The notes below the pieces were generated by a model, which was given only the letters and a program-made list of their open reading frames with translations, was not told the DNA's origin and searched no databases. A stretch of 64,000 bases of DNA. It comes from Aquibacillus kalidii. GTDB lineage: Bacteria > Bacillota > Bacilli > Bacillales > Amphibacillaceae. The stretch is taken from assembly GCF_014280935.1 (NCBI RefSeq), contig NZ_JACLZI010000035.1, positions 1-64,000 on the forward strand, given 5' to 3'. Of the stretch, positions 36,314 to 46,003 are shown piece after piece; the first letter of the stretch is position 1, and each line of letters begins with the position of its first letter. The translations under genes and the position numbers were made by a program.

Positions 36314-36931
36314 CTATGCCCCTTTCTCCAACACTTCCGCGAGTGATTCAAACAAATAAAAGGATGACACCGATCCAGGGTCCAGATGCCCTACAGAACG
36401 TTCACCTAAGTAAGCAGCACGACCTTTTGTAGCCTTTATCGTTTTAGATTCCTCTACCGCTTCACTAGCACAATTAATTAAGGCATTTGGTAAAACTTCT
36501 TGCTCCTTTTGAAAGAAGTTAACAACAGGCGCCCAAACATCTACTAATGTTTTCTCACCTTCTGTTGATTTTCCCCTCTGCTTTATCCCTTGGAGAGCAT
36601 CATTTACAGCAGTGGCAAACACCTGTTGATCAACCTCTTTCCCTTTAGAGGCTAAAGACATTTTTAGAAAAGCTGTACCGTACAACGGGCCAGATGCTCC
36701 ACCTACTTTTCCCATTAAAGTCATCGCAACATCTTTAAACACATCAGAAACAGATTCGTATTCTGTCACAGACAGCTTGCTTACAACCTCATTAAAACCA
36801 CGAGCCATGTTTATTCCATGGTCCCCGTCTCCAATAGCTTGATCAAGCTTTGTTAGATATTGTTTATTATCTTGTATCTTCTGGTTCATGATGTTCATCC
36901 AATCAATTGAATCTTTTAAGGAAAGTAGCAT
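36314..36931 (-). CDS. dhaL: Dihydroxyacetone kinase subunit DhaL
   Basis: 205-aa ADP-binding helical subunit. Three aspartates that hold Mg-ADP are visible in DQAIGDGDHG (Asp30, Asp35, Asp37). In this PTS form the bound nucleotide is not exchanged but is rephosphorylated by DhaM. SD GGGAGG before ATG 36931; 21 bp after dhaK. Confidence 0.92.
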   Translation of the reverse strand: MLLSLKDSIDWMNIMNQKIQDNKQYLTKLDQAIGDGDHGINMARGFNEVVSKLSVTEYESVSDVFKDVAMTLMGKVGGASGPLYGTAFLKMSLASKGKEVDQQVFATAVNDALQGIKQRGKSTEGEKTLVDVWAPVVNFFQKEQEVLPNALINCASEAVEESKTIKATKGRAAYLGERSVGHLDPGSVSSFYLFESLAEVLEKGA

Positions 36932-36952
36932 TAAAAAATTCCTCCCATCAGT

Positions 36953-37945
36953 TTATATACGAAAAGCAGACGCTTCTGATTTAGCATCGAGCAATCCCTT
37001 TAATTCATCATCTAGCTTGAGCAAAGTAACGGAACAGCCTGCCATCTCCAGTGAAGTCATATATTCTCCTACAAAAGTTTTATATACCTTTATCCCTTTC
37101 TCTTGCAATAATTGGTGTACCTTAGCATTGACTATATATAGTTCCATTTCTGGCGTTGACCCTAATCCGTTTACCATAACCGCTACTTCTTCATTTGAAT
37201 AGTCAATGTCCTCTAATATTTTGTTAGTAATTTCTTCAGCAATATCATCTGCTGAAGCAATCGCTTTTCGTTCAATACCTGGTTCACCATGGATCCCGAT
37301 ACCAATTTCCATTTCATTTTCTTCTAATTCAAAACTCGGACTGCCAGCAGCAGGTACTGTACATGGGCTAAGTGCCATCCCCATTGATCTGACATTGCTG
37401 TTCACTTTATTTGCAATCGCTTTCAATTCAACTAAAGATGCACCTTCTTCAGCCTTAGCACCTACAATTTTATGAACAAAAACCGTACCAGCAATTCCCC
37501 TACGCCCCGTCGTAAAAGAGCTATCCTCCACCGCAACATCGTCATTTACGACAACTGCTTCAACTTGGATTCCTTCAGCTTCAGCAAGTTCAGCTGCCAT
37601 TTCGAAGTTCATTACATCGCCTGTATAATTTTTAATTATTAGAAATACACCTTTCCCACTGTCAACCGCTTTAATAGCTTCATAGACTTGGTCTGGAGTT
37701 GGAGATGTAAATACCTCACCAAGAACAGCTGCATCTAACATGCCTTTGCCAACAAAACCAGCATGTGCAGGTTCATGCCCACTTCCTCCTCCACTTATTA
37801 AAGCAACTTTGTTCGCAACAGGAGCATCTTTTCTAGCCAACACTGTCGCATTTGGTACTTGTTTTAAGCTAGATGGATAAGCTGCCACCATACCTCTGAT
37901 CATGTCTTGAACAACTTGATTTGGATCGTTTATTATCTTTTTCAA
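36953..37945 (-). CDS. dhaK: Dihydroxyacetone kinase subunit DhaK
   Basis: 330-aa substrate-binding subunit that forms a hemiaminal with dihydroxyacetone through His219 (GIGIHGEPG). The N-terminal block SGGGSGHEPAHAGFVG is typical. TTG start at 37945 with AAGGAG 9 bases upstream. It is the first gene of the dha operon and the promoter 38005-38033 is just upstream. No DhaS/DhaR-type regulator is adjacent. Confidence 0.93.
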   Translation of the reverse strand: MKKIINDPNQVVQDMIRGMVAAYPSSLKQVPNATVLARKDAPVANKVALISGGGSGHEPAHAGFVGKGMLDAAVLGEVFTSPTPDQVYEAIKAVDSGKGVFLIIKNYTGDVMNFEMAAELAEAEGIQVEAVVVNDDVAVEDSSFTTGRRGIAGTVFVHKIVGAKAEEGASLVELKAIANKVNSNVRSMGMALSPCTVPAAGSPSFELEENEMEIGIGIHGEPGIERKAIASADDIAEEITNKILEDIDYSNEEVAVMVNGLGSTPEMELYIVNAKVHQLLQEKGIKVYKTFVGEYMTSLEMAGCSVTLLKLDDELKGLLDAKSEASAFRI

Positions 37946-38004
37946 CTCATTCCACTCCTTTTTATGGATTTGATGAAGAAAATAACCAATTGCTCTTATT
38001 CTAA

Positions 38005-38033
38005 ATTATAGTACAAAATATCCTCTATATGAA
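38005..38033 (-). promoter_or_regulatory. dhaKLM promoter
   Basis: On the minus strand TTCATA and TATAAT are 17 bp apart, 60 bp before the dhaK start. Confidence 0.65.
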
Positions 38034-38040
38034 CAGAGAA

Positions 38041-38071
38041 CAGAATAGCTAATTTTATATTAGCTATTCTG
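38041..38071 (-). terminator. Hairpin after glpD
   Basis: CAGAATAGCTAA and TTAGCTATTCTG form a 12-bp stem with a 7-base loop, 14 bp after the glpD stop. The T-run is weak, so some readthrough into dha is possible. Confidence 0.6.
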
Positions 38072-38084
38072 TTTAGTTAGATAG

Positions 38085-39773
38085 TTAGATTACATTTTTA
38101 TGTGTTGATTCTTCATCAGAATCAATGGGATGCTGTGCTTCAAATAGCAATCGCTCTAATTCTCCACTATATTGTTCTATTTGTTCTGCGTTCCACTCAA
38201 ACAAATCTGCCATATAGTTCATGACACTTGCCTTGTGTTCTTTTACCCATTCGATATTAAAAAATAATGCACCTGTACGCCGAATAAAGAAGTCGACTGG
38301 CTTGCAAACCGATTCATACTGGATGGCATATTGTAATGCAGCATAAACAAGTGGTTCAACACCTGCACTTATAGCTACTTCCTTTTCGCTTCCATAAAAG
38401 TCAAAGACCAAATCAACATTAGAACCATAGCGATGGACTAGTGTTTCCGCCTCTTGAGCCGATAAACCAAGTCGCATTCCGTCCTTTGTTTTTTCTTGAA
38501 CAAATACTCCAAATCCTTTAGATCCACCCACATCTCCACCAGATAGCGCCATATGTTTTGTGACTGATTTGGAAAATAATTTGTTATCCTGTTGCTTAAT
38601 TTTTTCCGCTACAAGATTAACAACACTTTCGCCCATCTTTCTGTAGCCTGTTAGCTTTCCACCAGCAATCGAAATCAATCCAGAATCAGATACAAATATT
38701 TCATCCTTTCTGGAAATTTCCGAGGGATCCTTACCATCTTCATGGATAAGTGGACGTAATCCTGCCCAGCTCGATTCAATATCTGCTGCTTTAATGCCTA
38801 CTTTTGGGAACATAAATTGGATGGCATTTAAAAGATAATCCCTGTCTTCCACCGTCATAGTAGGGTGTGAAATATCACCTTGATATACCGTATCAGTCGT
38901 TCCAACATACGTTTTCCCTTCACGCGGAATGGCAAAGACCATTCGACCGTCTGGCGTGTCAAAATAAATAGCCTGCTGTAACGGAAATGTTTTTTCATCG
39001 AAAACTAAATGAATTCCCTTCGTTAGTTGCAGCGATTTGCCATGCTTTGAATTATCTTTTTCTCTTAGCGTATCAACCCATGGACCTGCAGCATTTACGA
39101 TATGATTCGCATATATTTGGTGTTTCGTATTATTTAGTTGGTCTTCTACCTCTACCCCAACTACTTGCCCATTTTCATAGATTAGTTGATCCACTTTCGA
39201 ATAATTTAATGCTAACGCGCCATTCTCCACCGCTTTTTTCATAACCTCTATAGTTAAACGGGCGTCATCCGTTTTATATTCCACGTAATAACCCGCACCT
39301 TTCATTCCCTCTTCCTTCAGGAGTGGCTCTTTACGAAATGCCTCCTCCTTACTAAACATCTTTCTTCTCTCATCGCGCTTAACACCTGCTAAGAAATCGT
39401 AGACGCGTAAGCCAACGTTTGTAGAGAGTGGTCCAAATGTTCCACCTTTGTAGAAAGGTAACATCATCCATTCTGGTGTAGTTACATGTGGTCCATTTTC
39501 ATAGACAATGGCACGCTCTTTCCCTACTTCCGCAACCATTTTCACTTCAAATTGCTTTAAGTAACGTAGCCCACCGTGCACTAGCTTAGTAGACCTGCTT
39601 GATGTTCCTGCAGCAAAATCTTGCATATCAACTACCGCTACATTCATCCCTCTTGTTGCAGCATCAAGCGCAATTCCAGCTCCAGTAATACCACCACCTA
39701 TTATAAGTAGATCTAACGATTGATTCTCCATTTTATTGTACGTATCCTGACGCGATAAACTTGAAAATACCAT
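38085..39773 (-). CDS. glpD: Aerobic glycerol-3-phosphate dehydrogenase
   Basis: 562-aa FAD enzyme, membrane-associated, oxidising glycerol-3-phosphate to dihydroxyacetone phosphate with electrons passed to menaquinone. Rossmann FAD motif LLIIGGGITGAGIALDAATR (about 22-41), the HGGLRYLKQFEVKMV block and the C-terminal GlpD domain are clear; length matches B. subtilis GlpD (555). SD AGGGAG before ATG 39773. In B. subtilis glpD has a leader terminator overcome by GlpP; here only a GTGCCAGGCACC palindrome lies in the upstream gap, so control may differ. Confidence 0.94.
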   Translation of the reverse strand: MVFSSLSRQDTYNKMENQSLDLLIIGGGITGAGIALDAATRGMNVAVVDMQDFAAGTSSRSTKLVHGGLRYLKQFEVKMVAEVGKERAIVYENGPHVTTPEWMMLPFYKGGTFGPLSTNVGLRVYDFLAGVKRDERRKMFSKEEAFRKEPLLKEEGMKGAGYYVEYKTDDARLTIEVMKKAVENGALALNYSKVDQLIYENGQVVGVEVEDQLNNTKHQIYANHIVNAAGPWVDTLREKDNSKHGKSLQLTKGIHLVFDEKTFPLQQAIYFDTPDGRMVFAIPREGKTYVGTTDTVYQGDISHPTMTVEDRDYLLNAIQFMFPKVGIKAADIESSWAGLRPLIHEDGKDPSEISRKDEIFVSDSGLISIAGGKLTGYRKMGESVVNLVAEKIKQQDNKLFSKSVTKHMALSGGDVGGSKGFGVFVQEKTKDGMRLGLSAQEAETLVHRYGSNVDLVFDFYGSEKEVAISAGVEPLVYAALQYAIQYESVCKPVDFFIRRTGALFFNIEWVKEHKASVMNYMADLFEWNAEQIEQYSGELERLLFEAQHPIDSDEESTHKNVI

Positions 39774-39857
39774 TTTTCCATCGCTCCCTTTTTATTTATA
39801 CGATGTTCTCGTTAACAAACATAAACTGTCCCCATAATAATTCGACAAAATTCGGGT

Positions 39858-39888
39858 GGTGCCAGGCACCCGCAAGGGGTGCCTGGCA
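39858..39888. repeat. REP-like palindrome (GTGCCAGGCACC type)
   Basis: TGCCAGGCACCC (39860-39871), loop GCAA and GGGTGCCTGGCA form a 12-bp GC-rich hairpin, upstream of glpD and downstream of the glpK terminator. Palindromes with this wording occur in several Bacillales genomes, some linked to IS200-like REP transposases; no transposase is present here. Confidence 0.65.
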
Positions 39889-39948
39889 AAAAAAGAGACC
39901 ACAAAGCTTACTCATTGTTGTTTTGTCTAATGAGTAGTTGTGGTCTCT
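39886..39948 (-). terminator. Terminator of the glpFK transcript
   Basis: On the minus strand AGAGACCACAA..ACTCATT pairs with AATGAG..TTGTGGTCTCT in a long two-part stem, followed by TTTTTTT. Confidence 0.85.
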
Positions 39949-40010
39949 CGTTTTCTCCGAACCTAATATTAACTTGTAGTGTTAGTGTAACATAGTAAAG
40001 TCATCGATTT

Positions 40011-42370
<2,360 letters not shown>

Positions 42371-42450
42371 TTCCATCCACCCCTTTTGTCATTGTTTGTA
42401 GTTAACTACATTCATAACAGGCACGTGCTTTGTGAAAAAGACACAGAAAA

Positions 42451-42511
42451 GCCCACACAACAATCCATGTACTCCATTCCTAGGAAAAGTACATAAACTT
42501 GCAGTGTGGGC
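42451..42511 (-). promoter_or_regulatory. glpF leader terminator, GlpP antitermination target
   Basis: On the minus strand GCCCACAC and GTGTGGGC form a stem over a 45-base loop, followed by TTTTCTGTGTCTTTTT. It lies between the promoter and glpF, the layout of the B. subtilis glpFK leader, where GlpP with glycerol-3-phosphate prevents termination. Confidence 0.8.
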
Positions 42512-42551
42512 TCCATATCTCCAACACATTTTCTTAACTTGTTATACCCAT

Positions 42552-42580
42552 AAGTTACAATACTTTGTAAACGCTGTCAA
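42552..42580 (-). promoter_or_regulatory. glpFK promoter with overlapping perfect cre
   Basis: On the minus strand TTGACA (42575-42580) and TAACTT (42552-42557) are 17 bp apart. TGTAAACGCTGTCA (42566-42579) fits the cre consensus at every position and overlaps the -35, so CcpA should repress glpFK when glucose is present. Confidence 0.85.
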
Positions 42581-42592
42581 CAACTTTTTCAG

Positions 42593-42642
42593 AAAAAATT
42601 AGTAAGGAAGGGAGTGGAGCCCAATCCACCCTTCCTTCTTAC
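42593..42642 (-). terminator. Terminator of glpP
   Basis: On the minus strand GTAAGAAGGAAGGGTGGA pairs with TCCACTCCCTTCCTTAC, allowing one bulge, followed by TAATTTTTTCTG. It separates glpP from the glpFK promoter. Confidence 0.85.
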
Positions 42643-42860
42643 CTTACTGGTATTACGATGATCTTCAAGCAAACTGGCACATTCATTAAAGATAAGATTG
42701 CTCCAACTTTTTAACTAGATAAAACTTAATCACCTGTAAGAATATTTGCTAATCACCAGGAATGTTCGTTTTTATTCCTTTCCAGAAGTACACTATTTAC
42801 TTTTTAAGGATCCAACAATCCTGAGAAAAGTATATCTATCCGTCACAGCACTTATAAAAG

Positions 42861-43409
42861 CTACTTTTTGACATGCCACAGATCAGATCGTGATGTCGTT
42901 ATCGCAACAGCTCCACTCCCTAAAGCATTTCTAACATCCTCTTCTGTTCTAATTAAACCTCCCGCAATAAGGGGCAGACTTACGCGCTCACTTATTTCCG
43001 AAAGAATAGAAGGAATAATCCCGGGCAATACCTCTATGTAATCTGGCTTCAACTTTTGGATCAATTGAATGTTATGATTTAACGCTTGACTATCTAAGGC
43101 AAACAATCGTTGAATTGCAATGATTTTATTTTTCTTTGCGAGGGAAATGACATTGGCTCTAGTCGACAAAACCCCGTCTACCTTTAACCCATTGACTAGA
43201 TATTCCATACCATATTCATCTGCCTTTAAACCTTGAATCAGATCTGCATGCACTAATACTTTTTTCCCTCTTTTTTTAGAGTAATTAATTAAACTACCAA
43301 TCTGCGAAAGTCTCGTTTCTAGAAATATGACATATTCCATATCACTTTCTAACACCTTTTCAAAATCTTTTACATTTCTGACAGCGGGGAGAACTCCTGC
43401 TAATGTCAC
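42861..43409 (-). CDS. glpP: Glycerol uptake operon antiterminator GlpP
   Basis: 182-aa RNA-binding regulator. It responds to glycerol-3-phosphate and prevents termination in glp leader RNAs. Family landmarks are clear: VLVHADLIQGLKADEYGMEY, VDGVLSTRANVISLAKK, IAIQRLFALDSQALN, VLPGIIPSILSEI and AGGLIRTEEDVRNALGSGA. GTG start at 43409 with AAAGGGG 9 bases upstream. Its own terminator separates it from glpFK, and its target leader is at 42451-42511. Confidence 0.93.
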   Translation of the reverse strand: MTLAGVLPAVRNVKDFEKVLESDMEYVIFLETRLSQIGSLINYSKKRGKKVLVHADLIQGLKADEYGMEYLVNGLKVDGVLSTRANVISLAKKNKIIAIQRLFALDSQALNHNIQLIQKLKPDYIEVLPGIIPSILSEISERVSLPLIAGGLIRTEEDVRNALGSGAVAITTSRSDLWHVKK

Positions 43410-43471
43410 AACACCAAACCCCTTTCCAACAAAACTACTTTAATTTTTTTATATTATATGATTATCTTCTA

Positions 43472-43488
43472 TATTCTAGACTAGAATA
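43472..43488. promoter_or_regulatory. 17-bp perfect palindrome, operator-like
   Basis: TATTCTAG-A-CTAGAATA lies between divergent glpP and the Spo0E-like gene, about 65 bp before the glpP start. A repressor-binding site is possible; the protein is unknown. Confidence 0.45.
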
Positions 43489-43707
43489 CTAGAAAAGGAA
43501 AAGACTAGTACATCCCTATAAAAGAGCACAAAACATGATGAATTTAGTAAAATTTCAACTCTAATAATAGGTCTTTTTTCTCAAAAACTGTAATATAAGT
43601 AAATAATTCACGGAAAAATGTAGGATTATGTCAATTCGTTTAGTATAATAAGCAGTACTTCCTAGTAGTTATTACTTATAAGTTCGTTATGAGGGGCTGT
43701 CGTTACA

Positions 43708-43875
43708 ATGACCAACATTCAAACAATTGAGAGAAAAATAGAGAAACTGAGAATGCAAATGTACGAATGCTATAAAGATAATCGATTCAGTAGTGACGTA
43801 GTAGAAATCTCCCAGGAACTAGACAAACTATTAAATGAAGTACAAAACATCCCCTCTACTAGTCAAAATACATAA
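43708..43875 (+). CDS. Spo0E-like aspartyl-phosphate phosphatase, 55 aa
   Basis: A 55-residue helical hairpin protein. IEKLRMQMYECYKDNRFSSD followed by VVEISQELDKLLNEVQ matches the Spo0E family, which dephosphorylates Spo0A~P and delays sporulation; SQELD is the family signature. GAGGGG lies 11 bases before ATG. Family members are 55-85 aa. Its presence argues for an endospore-forming organism. Confidence 0.8.
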   Translation: MTNIQTIERKIEKLRMQMYECYKDNRFSSDVVEISQELDKLLNEVQNIPSTSQNT

Positions 43876-43960
43876 TAGAAAAGCGTAAGCGCCTAGACCA
43901 CACCCAACAAGCAAAAGACTTAGATGGGATAGGCGCAAGAGCTAGACACCTAAGCAAAAA
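43876..43960. repeat. Bacillaceae-type inverted repeat element (GCGCCTA..TAGGCGC)
   Basis: GCGCCTA (43889-43895) and TAGGCGC (43930-43936) flank a stretch containing AACAAGCAAAAGACTT; GCTAGAC follows. Short elements with this wording recur between genes in Bacillus-like genomes as I remember them. It directly follows the Spo0E-like stop. Confidence 0.5.
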
Positions 43961-43981
43961 AATCACATTTTCTTATAGAGC

Positions 43982-44016
43982 AAAAAAGGCGAGTCCTATG
44001 ATGGACTCGCTTTTTT
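43982..44016. terminator. Bidirectional terminator at the end of the MFS gene
   Basis: AAAAAAGGCGAGTCC and GGACTCGCTTTTTT form a long stem with T-runs on both strands. It overlaps the end of the MFS coding region, including the stop codon. Confidence 0.85.
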
Positions 44017-45183
44017 ACTAGTTGCAACTGCTTTTCTATCATATAATTTCGTCGTAATATAAGGGATAGTATATAAAACAATTAATAGGTAAAATAAAAC
44101 CTGAATATTAAATAAATCAACAATGACACCACCGACTACCGGTCCAATCATCCTACCAGCAGCCCCAACACTATTGATTATCCCTTGATAGAATCCAATT
44201 CTACCCTTAGGTGCCAATTCATATGCGAGTGTTGGTATGGCAGGCCAAACAAGCATTTCACCAATTGTTAAAATGACCATCGCAATTGCAAATACGGTGA
44301 ATTTGTCTGCAAATAACAACACAATAAAGGAAGCAATAAATACAGTAACACCTAAATAAATCTGTTTTTTTGGTTCTGTTATGATGTTTGTTAACCATTT
44401 AATAATCGGTTGACCTAGTACAATGAGTGCACCATTTATCGCCCACAACACACTGTATTTTGAAATAGATATCCCTAATTCTTGTGTATATGGTGCAATC
44501 GTTGACTGCCACTGGACATACCCTATCCAACACACAAGAAAACCAATGCTTAATATAATCAATGAATAGAACGCTGATTTATCCTTAATTTTTTTACTTT
44601 GGTCGATTACCGTACTATAAGCATGGGCATCTGTTTTCTTATCCATCTGTCTATACGTAACCGATGCAAAAATAAAGAATACAATAAACAAGACTGCATT
44701 AGCTATAAAAATATAAGCAAATGAGATATCTGCAATGAATCCTCCAATCGAGGCTCCTAACGCCACACCTAAATTCTGGGCCACATATATTGCATTAAAA
44801 GCCTTTCTTCCACCTTCTGGCCAGATTGAGCTAGCCATAGCATATACAGCAGGCATACTAATTCCAGACCCAAAACCCATCACAATTAACAAAATGGAAT
44901 AAGGGACAATTGAATTAAACACGGCCAATAGACTAGCAGCGATTACCGTGATCGATCCACCACTTATTATCGTTCGATACCCACCTAGTTTATCAAATAG
45001 TGTTCCACCAATTAAATTACCGAGAATTCCAAGCCCTTGGTTAAGCATAAGTATGAAACCCGCAAATGCAAGTGACTTTCCTAATTCATTATGCATATAT
45101 ATTGCATTAAGCGGCCACACGAATGAAGCTGCTGTAATATTTATAGCCGTACCTATTATCAAAAACCAAATTTGCTTTGGCAT
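43996..45183 (-). CDS. MFS efflux-type transporter, 395 aa
   Basis: Twelve-span major facilitator with the motif GGTLFDKLGGYRTIISGG between helices 2 and 3 (motif A) and GAAGRMIGPVVGGVIVDLFN in the C-terminal half. It resembles drug-efflux MFS members; the substrate is unknown. SD GAGAG; monocistronic. Confidence 0.8.
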   Translation of the reverse strand: MPKQIWFLIIGTAINITAASFVWPLNAIYMHNELGKSLAFAGFILMLNQGLGILGNLIGGTLFDKLGGYRTIISGGSITVIAASLLAVFNSIVPYSILLIVMGFGSGISMPAVYAMASSIWPEGGRKAFNAIYVAQNLGVALGASIGGFIADISFAYIFIANAVLFIVFFIFASVTYRQMDKKTDAHAYSTVIDQSKKIKDKSAFYSLIILSIGFLVCWIGYVQWQSTIAPYTQELGISISKYSVLWAINGALIVLGQPIIKWLTNIITEPKKQIYLGVTVFIASFIVLLFADKFTVFAIAMVILTIGEMLVWPAIPTLAYELAPKGRIGFYQGIINSVGAAGRMIGPVVGGVIVDLFNIQVLFYLLIVLYTIPYITTKLYDRKAVATSKKASPS

Positions 45184-45994
45184 AGTATTTCATCTCTCTT
45201 CTATTTATTCAAAATGAAATATTAAACTAATTACAAAATAACTACAATAGCTTAGCTAAGTTTCGGAATTATTAATTTTCGACACAGAATTTAGTCTATT
45301 AATATATAGGAAGAAAAACGTGAAAATCGTCGTATTTTTATAAAATATGGTGACATTACTTATAATTTTTTGCGATTAATTAAAAGTAATTTACAAATAG
45401 TGGGTATGTAACCAACCTTATTATTTGCTCACCACCCTGTATTCGCTTACAATATTAATGTGACAAACTTTTGAACTTTTTAAATAAATAATTGTTGCTA
45501 ATTTTCAAACAAGCATCAGGCATCGATCATTCAAAAACCTATCTCAAAATTAGATGGATTTGAGGTTGTGAGATTATTTAACATACTAAATAGTTAAATT
45601 TCTGGCCAAAACATGTTATGATAGATATATATCCCAAGAGAAACCTAGCTTTTAAAAAGGTGCTTGATACAATAAAAAGCTAACGTTTTCTTTGTACAAT
45701 TTGGAGTGTTAATCAGTCAAATAGTACAAATTATTATCTTTCAATATCGTGTTCCTTAAATATTCCCCATCGAAAAATTCCATAAATCGAATTGGAGTAA
45801 TAGAAAAATAGATTGGTTAAGGATATGCTAAACAAAGATTATTTAGCTTTGTTTTCGGGTACAAATAAATAGAAACATACCGATAATATTCTGAAGTTTC
45901 TTACTTTAACCTATCCCAATCGATATCCACATGGACAACGACTTATCGTAAGCACCAAAATTCAAACACTTACTTAGACAAAATTTGAAAGGAC
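45184..45994. other. 811-bp gap with long ppc leader, no gene supported
   Basis: AT-rich. The only promoter-like match seen is TTAAAT-17-TATGAT near 45595-45623, which would leave a leader of about 370 nt before ppc. A weak hairpin TAGCTTTTA/TAAAAAGCTA lies near 45646-45683. No open frame with a credible SD was found. Confidence 0.4.
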
Positions 45995-46003
45995 GTGCAC
46001 CGT

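Noticed and set aside
45829-45876. 15-residue peptide beginning MLNKDYLALF in the ppc leader
   Set aside because: The SD-like AAGGAT is directly at the start codon, too close, and the peptide shows no attenuation codon run.
45184-45994. A T-box or other riboswitch before ppc
   Set aside because: No T-box AGGGTGGNACCGCG-like block or riboswitch core could be found by eye; only weak hairpins.
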